In this document: piece after piece, positions 7,664-16,870 of the stretch
How positions within the stretch are numbered: the stretch's first letter is position 1
Layout of the letters: the number at the start of each line of letters is the position of its first letter
Origin: Kineothrix sp. IPX-CK
GTDB lineage: Bacteria > Bacillota > Clostridia > Lachnospirales > Lachnospiraceae
Reading direction: 5' to 3'
Assembly (NCBI RefSeq): GCF_039134705.1
Contig: NZ_CP146256.1
Coordinates: 3,844,001 to 3,908,000 of the forward strand
DNA length: 64,000 nt
Program-made: the position numbers and the translations under genes
The notes under the pieces: generated by a model
What the model was told of the DNA's origin: nothing
Seen by the model: only the letters and a program-made list of their open reading frames with translations
Databases searched by the model: none

Positions 7664-10012
7664 CTACACTCTTGTAATCAGAATTTCGCAAATGCCTTCT
7701 ATCCTGCATATCTTATCCGATTTCGGAAGGAAGAGGCTCTCTCCTCCGAAAAAGCTCATAGACGGATAGTCCGATTCGTTTATTCCAACACTTCCGCTTC
7801 CATTTATACAAACCAAAGAGAGAAAGGAATCTTCCGTCAGTGGAATTTCCATGCTGCCTTCTATCGTATATTTAACGCATTCAAAATATTTACAGCTGCA
7901 CAGCAGGCGGGATTCATAGGTTTCTCCTTTTTCTGTTCCTGCCTCAAATTTCTGCGGCATGTACGGCCTGTAATCTATCACATCAAGTGCTTTTTCAATA
8001 TGCAGGTCGCGATAATTCCCAAAGCGATCCTTACGATTATAATCATATAAACGATATGTGCATGAGGAGTTTTGCTGAACTTCACAGACCAGCAGACCTC
8101 CGCCGATCGCGTGCACTGTTCCAGCAGGGATGAAGTATACTTCTCCTTTTTCTACAGGAATCTTATTTAATATCTCAACTATGGTATTGTCCGCTACTCG
8201 TGCAGCCACCTCTTCTCTGGTTACTTCTTTTACGAAACCGCAGTAGATGTACGCCTCCTTTTCAGCATCCACGATATACCACATCTCATTCTTTCCGTAT
8301 TCATCCTCTACTTCCAGCGCATACTCATCGTCAGGATGCACTTGGACTGAAAGAGGGGAATTAGCGTCTATAAATTTAATCAATATGGGAAAGCGGATCA
8401 AAGACTGGCACTTCCAGCCAAGGCTTTCTCTTCCTATCTTTTCCAGATATTCGGCAAAAAGCATGCCCTTGTGGCGGCCGTTCATGACCGTACTCTGGCC
8501 ATCCGGATGGGCCGACAGCTCCCAGCTCTCTGCAATAATATCATAATCACAATTCTTACTGTAAATCTCCTTGAGCTTTGTCCCCCCCCACAGATAGTCT
8601 TTATAGGACGGCTGGAGCTTCACATAGGGCTCCAACTGATAGCCCAAGTCGATCTCCGTAAGGTCTCTGCTATCGACCGAAACCATATCCTCTTCCGATA
8701 CGTTTTCACCTACCGACACCTCTATAATAATGAGGGGAACGATTCCAATATTTGACACCTGATGAACCATGTTCCGGCCCACATCGATAACATCATTCAT
8801 TCCAAAATTGCCACTCACCCCATCCAGCTCAATCTTAGCCATTCCCGACACCACAGACCAATGCTCGCTGCGGTATTTATGGCTATGTGCATAAATGGTT
8901 TTTCCCGGGTAAATGATGATCTTCTTAACACGGTAAGTCGCTTCATCCACCACAAGCTCGTAGCTTCCCCACGCCCGGTACATGATTCTTCCATTATCTA
9001 CAAATTCTCTGATCTGGGGAGATTCCTTAATAATGCTCTTAAGCTCGTCCGACTTCCCTTTTTTCCCAATATAAACAGCATCCGGCGTATTTACCACCAG
9101 TATGTCTTTCAATTCGTTAGCCACTACTGTACTTCTACTGCATTGATTTATAATCTCGGTATTCTCACAGCGATAGGCCACCTGCTTGCTTACTTCTGCA
9201 GTCTCCAGCTCCGTCGCCTTTAGATCTTCCAGACTGCCGATATCCTTCCAGCGAAAAGCGCAGTGCACCACCTTAGCGCGCTTCGTATGCTCAAATACAG
9301 ACTTTTCTATGGCTGCAGCCGGTATTGTCCTTAATATGTCCTCTGTATAAAGCACATGACTCTTCATATGCTTTCTCGCCTTATAAGCGCTCCTGCATGC
9401 CTTCTCCAGCTCGGGAGAATACTTTTTAAGTTCCTGAAGCATATTGCCCACGTTGAACATAAAAGTCCCGCTATTTACCAGATATTCTCCGCTCTTCTGA
9501 TATTCCAGTGCTTCCGCTCTGTCCGGCTTCTCCGTAAACTGAAGCACATCCTCTTCGCAAAAACGGATATAACCGAAACGCTCTTCAGGCTCCTCGATTT
9601 TCATTCCAAAGGTCACAAGATACCCTTCCTTGCTAAGCTCCTTCGCCCGAAGCATCGCTGCCTTATACTCTTCCCCTTCGATCAACTGGTCTGTGGGTAC
9701 CACAAGGACTGTTTCAGACATAGGAAACTGGAGACACGCAAGGATGATAGCAGCCGTAGTCTTGCGGCCCAGTTCTTCAAAAATACAGCTTTCCGTCAAG
9801 CCTTGAAAAACACTTAGCTGATTCTCTATTATAAATTGATACTCTTTATTCGTAACTATTACAAATTCATCACAAAAAGGCAGATTTCTCGCTACAGTTT
9901 CCTGAAACATGGAATGAGTTTTCTGCAGCTTAATAAATTGCTTTGGATAATTTTTTCGCGATAATGGCCAAAGACGATCCCCTCGACCGCCTGCAAGTAC
10001 AATACATTTCAC
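7664..10012 (-). CDS. manC: Mannose-1-phosphate guanylyltransferase / mannose-6-phosphate isomerase fusion (ManC-ManA)
   Basis: This is a 782-residue fusion. Residues 1-270 are a nucleotidyltransferase with the motif AGGRGDRLWPLSR near the N-terminus and the FTEKP segment near 180. Residues about 345-445 are the cupin of type II GMP/PMI enzymes (HSHKYRSEHW...). From about 460 a complete class I phosphomannose isomerase follows, with YLWGG, the metal-site motifs VQVHPDDEYA and KNEMWYI, and AGTVHAIGGG. One chain could thus take fructose-6-P to mannose-6-P and Man-1-P to GDP-mannose, leaving only phosphomannomutase outside. GDP-mannose would feed gmd/rmd at 21-23 kb. The start is GTG, chosen because GAAAGGAA lies 8 bases upstream. 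The gene is monocistronic here. Confidence 0.9.
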   Translation of the reverse strand: MKCIVLAGGRGDRLWPLSRKNYPKQFIKLQKTHSMFQETVARNLPFCDEFVIVTNKEYQFIIENQLSVFQGLTESCIFEELGRKTTAAIILACLQFPMSETVLVVPTDQLIEGEEYKAAMLRAKELSKEGYLVTFGMKIEEPEERFGYIRFCEEDVLQFTEKPDRAEALEYQKSGEYLVNSGTFMFNVGNMLQELKKYSPELEKACRSAYKARKHMKSHVLYTEDILRTIPAAAIEKSVFEHTKRAKVVHCAFRWKDIGSLEDLKATELETAEVSKQVAYRCENTEIINQCSRSTVVANELKDILVVNTPDAVYIGKKGKSDELKSIIKESPQIREFVDNGRIMYRAWGSYELVVDEATYRVKKIIIYPGKTIYAHSHKYRSEHWSVVSGMAKIELDGVSGNFGMNDVIDVGRNMVHQVSNIGIVPLIIIEVSVGENVSEEDMVSVDSRDLTEIDLGYQLEPYVKLQPSYKDYLWGGTKLKEIYSKNCDYDIIAESWELSAHPDGQSTVMNGRHKGMLFAEYLEKIGRESLGWKCQSLIRFPILIKFIDANSPLSVQVHPDDEYALEVEDEYGKNEMWYIVDAEKEAYIYCGFVKEVTREEVAARVADNTIVEILNKIPVEKGEVYFIPAGTVHAIGGGLLVCEVQQNSSCTYRLYDYNRKDRFGNYRDLHIEKALDVIDYRPYMPQKFEAGTEKGETYESRLLCSCKYFECVKYTIEGSMEIPLTEDSFLSLVCINGSGSVGINESDYPSMSFFGGESLFLPKSDKICRIEGICEILITRV

Positions 10013-10072
10013 AATGAAATTTCCTTTCGTAATAAAAAATTTATTTTTTTGTTATAAATTCTTAATTTTTTC

Positions 10073-10101
10073 TTGATTTTTTTGTTACTATGTGCTATAT
10101 T
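10073..10101 (+). promoter_or_regulatory. Extended -10 promoter of a short intergenic RNA
   Basis: TTGATT (10073-10078), a 17-base spacer and TATATT (10096-10101), preceded by TGC in the extended -10 position. The predicted start is near 10107. Confidence 0.6.
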
Positions 10102-10106
10102 TTAGT

Positions 10107-10209
10107 GGAAGCAGGTTATATCATCCATACGATGATGTCTCCCAAACCATTGGGTAGCGCGCCTTGTGGTTTATATATGCCTTGTCGAAAGACAAGGCAT
10201 ATATTTTTT
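10107..10209 (+). ncRNA. Putative structured small RNA with its own promoter and terminator
   Basis: An approximately 100-base transcription unit lies between divergent manC-manA and the collagen-like gene. It begins just after an extended -10 promoter and ends in a perfect 14-pair hairpin (10173-10186 with 10191-10204) closed by a GAAA tetraloop and followed by T residues. Internally, ATCATC/GATGAT can form a stem. CCCAA/TTGGG and AAACCA/TGGTTT compete for the same bases, so alternative folds are possible. No convincing open reading frame is present. I compared it by eye with T-box, GEMM, preQ1, ZTP and SRP RNA signatures and it fits none. It could be a free sRNA or a leader attenuator of the gene at 10474, although more than 260 bases separate them. 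Confidence 0.5.
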
Positions 10210-10327
10210 GCCCGAATACATGAGCAAATCACAAAGCATGCTGCCGGATGTTTCTATACTCTTTCTATAAATCAAAGTATACTACATTTCATCAGAAATG
10301 GCATCAAAGATTTTCCAAATAGATTTC

Positions 10328-10336
10328 TGCTATAAT
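10328..10336 (+). promoter_or_regulatory. Possible extended -10 element upstream of the collagen-like gene
   Basis: TGC followed by TATAAT forms an extended -10; no good -35 is visible. It lies about 140 bases before the ATG. Confidence 0.3.
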
Positions 10337-10401
10337 CCTCCACATATAAGAATACAAATGACTAACATATTAGTATATGACCTGTAGCCCTAAAAGATAC
10401 T

Positions 10402-10429
10402 AACGCTTTACGCTAATATACATATAATA
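10402..10429 (+). promoter_or_regulatory. Possible SigK/SigE-type sporulation promoter
   Basis: CATATAATA at 10421-10429 fits the SigK -10 pattern CATAnnnTA and is also close to the SigE -10. AAC lies 16 bases upstream, a weak match to the short SigK -35. The position, 45 bases before the ATG, and the product (exosporium-like) make this plausible but not proven. Confidence 0.35.
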
Positions 10430-10473
10430 AAATGAGGATAAAATAATAAACAATATCATAAGGAGATAAAAAT

Positions 10474-12459
<1,986 letters not shown>

Positions 12460-12480
12460 CCGCCATTTTGGCGGCCTGGA

Positions 12481-14094
12481 TTAATCTTTTGTTTTTATCC
12501 GGCAGTTCTCCGGGATTTTATCTGACCAGGGAAGTAGATCTTTCAGGAAATCCTGATCGGTATCTTCTTGATGTTCCATCAATTCTGTGAGTAAAAACTC
12601 CAGATAGCGGAATGGATTCAGATTGTTTGCCTTGGCTGTTTCAGTAATGCTGTAGGCTATGGCACTAGCCTTTGCTCCGTCAATCGTATCGATTAAGCGC
12701 CAGGTATGTTTATGGACACAGAAGGTGCGAAGTGCTGACTCTGTTGCATTGTTATCCAGAGGTACATCCCCGTCATCCAGGAACACTTTAAGATTCTTTT
12801 CATGATTGATACAGTAGCTGATGCCTTCCAATGTTTTGCCTTTTGATAGGCGGTTACTCATTTGAACATCTTTTGCCCATGCGAAGAAGGCCTCTACCAG
12901 TGGCTTTACGGTGAGCTGTCTCTCCTGCCTTCTTCGCTCAGGAGATAGCCCGGATAATCCATTATCCAGATGATATATGGCTGCGATCTGCTTCAATGCC
13001 TGATATGCGACCGTATCCTGTGCGGATTCCCGTCTATTCTTGGGAATCGCTTTGATTGCTTCGGCAAATCGCCGCCTGCCGTGAGCCCAGCATCCTGCAA
13101 ATATGATATCCGGATTCTTTCGATCTAGTGAATCATATACAGCGTATGCATCGGTCACTAAGGTTCCATGAAAGTTCTTTAAGAACTCTTGCGGGTGCTC
13201 CGTCTTTCGAGTCTTTTGATACTCGTAAAGAATGATAGGAGTATCCTTATAACCCTTTCCTGTGCGGTATACCCACATGTAACTCTTGCTATTCGCAGGA
13301 CGTCCATCCTTTGTTACGAATACTGGTGTTTCATCTGCCTGAAGAATGCGGAATGTAAGCAGCTCCTTCTGCAGATAATCGAACATGATCCCCAGATAAC
13401 GTTCCGCACATTGGATTACCCAGTTTGCCAGGACCTGCTTGGATATATGGATATCGTTTCGTAAATACTCTTTATTGATACGTTCCAACGGCATTCCGTT
13501 TACGTACTTTGCATTATAGATACTCGCAACAAGTGATGGTGTTGCAATACTGTTTCGAAGAAGGCTCTTTGGACGGTCTGCTTTTACAATCGTTTGATTG
13601 TCCCTGCCTGCATAGACTGCCACGTGATGCTCTTCTACGGTATAGACAGCTGGTTCCACCTTGACTCTTTTATATACTTCGTCAGGCAATTGTTTCCATC
13701 CGTTCACTCCAAAGATTTCTGTCAGTTCTTCCTCGGATAATACATGAGGGATTTCGACAACTGGAAGGCCTGCTAAATCCTTATCTCGTTTTCCGACCTG
13801 CTTTTTCTTCTTTGCAGGAAGTACATCATCTTCAGCCGGTTCAACCACATAGAGGGTTTCCGTGAGTGCTTCTGCCTCATTAAATATGAAGTCAAGATTC
13901 AGCTGCCCATCCATTACCTCAAGCTTTTCCGAAGAGCGGCCATACCGCTGATTGTTTGCAACTGCAATCTGCTCGATGAGACGTTCCATGTTCTGGTTCA
14001 GCTGCTCTAATTGTTCCTGCATGGACAGGATGACAACCATCATGCTCTCTTTGCTTAAGCCATTCAGTTCATCAACCGTGTATTTTTTAGCCAT
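12481..14094 (-). CDS. tnpC: IS66 family transposase TnpC
   Basis: This 537-residue protein is the DDE transposase of the IS66 family. It has a leucine-zipper-like N-terminus (about 25-45), a zinc-finger/helix-turn-helix region, and the catalytic acids in LQADETPVF, VTDAYAVYDS and NNATESALR. The helical insert typical of this family lies between the second and third acids. The chain looks full length and intact. AAAGGAG lies 7 bases before the ATG. A possible promoter (TTCGCT, 17 bases, TATAAT) immediately upstream suggests tnpC can be transcribed separately from tnpAB. Confidence 0.93.
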   Translation of the reverse strand: MAKKYTVDELNGLSKESMMVVILSMQEQLEQLNQNMERLIEQIAVANNQRYGRSSEKLEVMDGQLNLDFIFNEAEALTETLYVVEPAEDDVLPAKKKKQVGKRDKDLAGLPVVEIPHVLSEEELTEIFGVNGWKQLPDEVYKRVKVEPAVYTVEEHHVAVYAGRDNQTIVKADRPKSLLRNSIATPSLVASIYNAKYVNGMPLERINKEYLRNDIHISKQVLANWVIQCAERYLGIMFDYLQKELLTFRILQADETPVFVTKDGRPANSKSYMWVYRTGKGYKDTPIILYEYQKTRKTEHPQEFLKNFHGTLVTDAYAVYDSLDRKNPDIIFAGCWAHGRRRFAEAIKAIPKNRRESAQDTVAYQALKQIAAIYHLDNGLSGLSPERRRQERQLTVKPLVEAFFAWAKDVQMSNRLSKGKTLEGISYCINHEKNLKVFLDDGDVPLDNNATESALRTFCVHKHTWRLIDTIDGAKASAIAYSITETAKANNLNPFRYLEFLLTELMEHQEDTDQDFLKDLLPWSDKIPENCRIKTKD

Positions 14095-14249
14095 TTCGCC
14101 GCTCCTTTAACTGTCATCTATTATACGATAAATGCAGGGAAAAAGCGAATCCGGGTAATTCGGGTCATCGGCATTTTGACGGTGTATAACTACTCTGAAA
14201 CCTCTAAGAAATGGCTGGTTTTCTTGGTTTTTCAAAGTTTTATCCACTT

Positions 14250-14286
14250 GAATTAGTTTTCCGGGTTTTGCAGGGAGAACTAATTC
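14250..14286. repeat. Inverted repeat in the tnpB-tnpC spacer
   Basis: GAATTAGTT (14250-14258) and AACTAATTC (14278-14286) form a perfect nine-base inverted repeat in the 281-base gap between tnpB and tnpC. IS66 elements usually have tnpB and tnpC close together. I see no coding sequence in the gap. The hairpin may limit readthrough into tnpC. Confidence 0.5.
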
Positions 14287-14375
14287 ACTTTACTAGCTTG
14301 TTCTGGTGGATAACTATCCGGATGCGGCGAATCCTGTCAGATTTAACATTTTCAATTTCTACGAAATGCACAAAA

Positions 14376-14735
14376 TCAGAGTAGATCTGTACGATCAACT
14401 TCCTGGATCGGTTTCTTTGCAATGACTTCGATACCTTCCATTAACCGTTGGTACTGTTCCTGCGTAATCTCCAGTGCTTCTTCGGTAGTACGAGGCCAGT
14501 TGAAGCCTCCAATTTCAAGTCGCTTATATAGTAGCAGGAAACCATCACCTTCCCAAAGAAGTCCTTTCACACGGTCTGTCCGTTTGCCGCAAAAAAGAAA
14601 CAAAATATTCTTCTGGAACGGATCAAGATTGAAATTATATTTTACAATGGATGCTAACCCGTCAATTCCACGTCGTAAGTCCGTGTAGCCGGTGGCAAGA
14701 TATATCTTCCGAAATCCAGATGAATCATTGAACAT
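14376..14735 (-). CDS. tnpB: IS66 family accessory protein TnpB
   Basis: This 119-residue protein has the conserved IS66 Orf2 sequence: YLATGYTDLRRGIDGLA near the N-terminus, FLFCGKRTDRVKGLLWEGDGF in the centre and RTTEEA-type residues after it. TnpB is required for IS66 transposition, but its biochemical role is unknown. Its start overlaps the tnpA stop by 11 bases, indicating translational coupling. It appears full length. Confidence 0.93.
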   Translation of the reverse strand: MFNDSSGFRKIYLATGYTDLRRGIDGLASIVKYNFNLDPFQKNILFLFCGKRTDRVKGLLWEGDGFLLLYKRLEIGGFNWPRTTEEALEITQEQYQRLMEGIEVIAKKPIQEVDRTDLL

Positions 14736-15087
14736 AAGATAGTGCTCCTATCAACCGGCGGAGAAATGCATCCGATGCAGAATCTGCAATTTCAATCATA
14801 CATCCATTTACATGGATGGTAGCGGAAGAACTTCCGCATTCGTATTTTGGTTCCGCAGTCTTAATTACGTTAGGAACTTCAACAAAACCAGTTGAGAGAT
14901 CCGTGGGAGCCATACTTGCCTGTATGGTATAGGCCTCTTCCCGAACCCTACGCTGCCAGTAGTAAAACTGTTTCTCGTCGACCTGATTTTGTTCGCACCA
15001 CTGTTTTTTTGATAATCCGCTTACATTACATTTCTGGATGAGCTTGCTCCAACGGGCCAATCTCATCTTGTGAGTGATCTTGTCCAT
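14725..15087 (-). CDS. tnpA: IS66 family protein TnpA
   Basis: This 120-residue protein has an N-terminal helix-turn-helix (WSKLIQKCNVSGLSKKQWCEQNQ) followed by the FYYWQRRVREE signature of IS66 Orf1 proteins, and it probably binds the element's ends. It is the first gene of the element; AGGAGGT lies shortly before the ATG. Intact as far as can be seen. Confidence 0.9.
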   Translation of the reverse strand: MDKITHKMRLARWSKLIQKCNVSGLSKKQWCEQNQVDEKQFYYWQRRVREEAYTIQASMAPTDLSTGFVEVPNVIKTAEPKYECGSSSATIHVNGCMIEIADSASDAFLRRLIGALSYVQ

Positions 15088-15206
15088 TCAATAGACCTCC
15101 TTGATTCTTTGGAGGCATTATCTCATGGATGTAACTAATTGACACGGTACTGGTTATTTACCGTGTACCTACAAAGCGGCGGATTAACAATTATACACGC
15201 TTAGAC

Positions 15207-15278
15207 GGAATTACCAGCCCGACTGGCGCTACCGGACCGACAGAATTGATGATTAAAGAGGGCTTCCACAAGTCATAA
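15207..15278 (+). pseudogene. 3' scrap of a collagen-like gene
   Basis: The reading frame [13 protein letters not shown] followed by ten non-collagen residues and a stop lies just outside the right end of the IS66 element. The codons (GGCGCTACCGGACCGACA) are those of the collagen gene at 10474. This is either debris from the downstream part of that gene or from a neighbouring paralogue, separated by the insertion. Confidence 0.6.
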
Positions 15279-15305
15279 AATGACTTGAGAAAGCCCTTGT
15301 TTTTT
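15259..15305 (+). terminator. Intrinsic terminator downstream of the collagen scrap
   Basis: A two-part hairpin (AGGGCTT with AAGCCCT enclosing CAAGTCAT with ATGACTTG) is followed by TTGTTTTTT. It probably terminated the ancestral collagen-like transcript before the IS66 insertion. Confidence 0.8.
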
Positions 15306-15521
15306 ATACAATCATTATCCTATCTGCATTCCCTAAAATTGAATTTAAATTTCTACATAATTCCTTAAATATATCAACAAAACCTCTAAAGATTGCTCCT
15401 GAAAATCGTACTCGACAGTGTTAAGTCACGGTGAGGGTACTTTTTAAGATCTTAGGAATAGATTCTTTAGCCCTGCTCTTATATTGCCTAGAAGAAATAG
15501 CAGCAGGTCATAATCCTCGAT
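15306..15521. other. Intergenic stretch with no recognised feature
   Basis: Apart from the terminator at its left edge, I see no gene, tRNA or strong repeat between 15306 and the 3' end of the AtpI-like gene. Confidence 0.5.
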
Positions 15522-15903
15522 TCATAATGATTTTATTTTTTTAATTACCAAATATCTGAAATTTGAAAAAAACATTGATACAATACCACTTGTGGTATGG
15601 AATATCGGGAAATACAATATAATAAATGCAATAAGGCCCATTAAAAAATGTGCGAAATATTTTTGACATTAATATAATTAACGCGGCTTTTCTTGGATCA
15701 TATTTAGCAGAAATCTGAACAGTAAATACGTTCAGTGCATAATTAAGGATAGAAGCTGCGCTGCCTGCCATTGAGCCTAAAATCACGGAGGAATCAAGTC
15801 TGTCTGTAAAAATATAAAAACTAATCATTATCAGGAAAAGGCCAATTACGCAAAGGATGGTTTGATATATTTCTTTATAAATTGCTGTTCGAAATATGTA
15901 CAT
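15522..15903 (-). pseudogene. Small AtpI-like membrane protein gene with an apparent frameshift
   Basis: The first part encodes two membrane helices separated by a short loop (LGSMAGSAASILNYALNVFTVQISAKYDPRKAALI...), resembling ATP synthase subunit I-like proteins of Clostridia, which assist assembly of the Fo ring. As read, the frame ends at 15541 in a polar tail. Dropping one base from the six-base homopolymer at 15643-15648 instead gives a hydrophobic third and fourth segment (LMGLIAFIILYFPIFHTTSG...) and a basic end stopping at 15522, as expected for the family. The gene is therefore frameshifted, or the base count is wrong. AAAGGAGG precedes the ATG. The family call is by resemblance only. 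Confidence 0.5.
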
Positions 15904-15989
15904 CTGTATACCTCCTTTTTGCAGCGTATAATTAAAGTAAGAACCTGAAAGCCAATGAAGTTAGTAAAAATAAAAGTAAAGAAGCAACT

Positions 15990-16095
15990 AAAAAAGGCGG
16001 GAGCTCGCTAAAAAGCGAACTTCCCACCCCAGAAGCTGTAATTCTTGAAAGCAAATTTCATCTTTGCCCAACCGAACCATCATTATTGATTTTGT
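15990..16095 (-). ncRNA. Putative short structured RNA or attenuator leader
   Basis: A minus-strand promoter at 16131-16102 is followed after about 70 bases by a strong terminator: a 14-pair GC-rich stem with one bulge (15996-16028) and a six-T tract (15995-15990). No open reading frame fits between. The RNA could be a free small RNA, or a transcription-attenuation leader for the AtpI-like gene, whose start lies 86 bases beyond the terminator with no better promoter visible. A GCAAA...TTTGC stem lies in the proximal part. I could not match it to a riboswitch class by eye. Confidence 0.5.
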
Positions 16096-16101
16096 CAAGA
16101 T

Positions 16102-16131
16102 ATTCTACTATATATCAAGCTCAAATGTCAA
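16102..16131 (-). promoter_or_regulatory. Promoter of the short RNA downstream of ktrA
   Basis: On the minus strand, TTGACA (16131-16126) and TAGAAT (16107-16102) are separated by 18 bases. Confidence 0.6.
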
Positions 16132-16203
16132 TGGATAAAATAACCTTTTTCCTAGACCTGCAAACACCACGCTTTTAGAGGATCCAATGCAACAGTTGGA
16201 AGA

Positions 16204-16854
16204 CTATTTTATGTGCATCATCTTCGAACAATCCTTCGTGTTTCCTCCGATAATTAAATGCTCACTTTGTTCAAAGACGTGCTCGGCGCTGGTAACAGGG
16301 ATTGTTCTTCCATCCAGCTTTATTGCGATAATATTAACATTGTATCTGGAGCGTACATTTACTCGCTTTATATTTTTCCCCACCCAACTATCCGGAACTC
16401 CGATTTCAAGAATGGAGAAATCATCTGTTAATTCAAAGTAATCGAATACATTACGTGCACCATATTTACGGGCAGCACGTAACGCAACATCCCTCTCTGG
16501 ATGGATAACCTCATCCGCACCGTTACGCAGCAGGAACTTCTCATGAATTGCTCTGTCCGCTTTGGATACCACATATTTCGCTCCCAAATCTTTTAGTAAG
16601 GAGGTTATTTCAAGAGATGCCTGAAAATTATCTCCAATACATACAAAACATATATCAAAATTACTTACACCCAAAGATTGCAGGAGCTTTTCATCCATGC
16701 AATCTCCAATTTTGGCGTGTGTAACGAAGGGAAGCAAATCAGTTATTTTTTCCTCATCCTTATCAACTATCATTACTTCATTGCCAAGTTCTGCAATTCT
16801 TGTAGCCAGATGTAAACCAAAACGGCCAATACCAATCACTAATATGGATTTCAT
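16204..16854 (-). CDS. ktrA: Potassium uptake regulatory subunit KtrA (TrkA family)
   Basis: This 216-residue RCK protein has an N-terminal Rossmann domain with GIGRFG at residues 7-12 and the acidic residue after strand 2 (IVDKDEE), which bind adenine nucleotides, and a C-terminal RCK_C domain from about residue 135. It forms an octameric ring gating KtrB. The C-terminal domain in this family binds cyclic di-AMP in several Firmicutes. The start at 16854 is preceded by GGAGGG; a longer version starting 8 residues upstream would overlap the ktrB stop. It lies 16 bases downstream of ktrB. Confidence 0.9.
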   Translation of the reverse strand: MKSILVIGIGRFGLHLATRIAELGNEVMIVDKDEEKITDLLPFVTHAKIGDCMDEKLLQSLGVSNFDICFVCIGDNFQASLEITSLLKDLGAKYVVSKADRAIHEKFLLRNGADEVIHPERDVALRAARKYGARNVFDYFELTDDFSILEIGVPDSWVGKNIKRVNVRSRYNVNIIAIKLDGRTIPVTSAEHVFEQSEHLIIGGNTKDCSKMMHIK

Positions 16855-16870
16855 GTTTTTCCCTCCTAAA

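Larger units (their letters stand above)
12460..15182 (-). mobile_element. IS66-family insertion sequence
   Basis: The element carries tnpA, tnpB and tnpC in order on the minus strand. The ends are provisional: CCGCCATTTTGGCGG at 12460-12474 and the inverse of 15168-15182 (CCGCCGCTTTGTAGG) match at 11 of 15 positions. I found no 8-base target duplication at these ends, so the true boundaries may differ by several bases or the element may have lost its duplication. The left end begins one base after the collagen-like gene stop codon. Confidence 0.75.

Noticed and set aside
8247-9817. Several plus-strand frames of 80-150 codons opposite manC-manA
   Set aside because: They are shadows of a well-supported minus-strand gene, with no ribosome binding sites and no coherent composition.
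10107-10209. Assignment of the intergenic RNA as a T-box, GEMM, preQ1 or SRP RNA
   Set aside because: The defining conserved blocks are absent or only partly matched; only a structured RNA of unknown class can be supported.
12460-12478. The CCGCC...GGCGG hairpin as terminator of the collagen-like gene
   Set aside because: No T-tract follows directly, and it matches the opposite end of the IS66 element at 11 of 15 positions, so it is better read as the terminal repeat.
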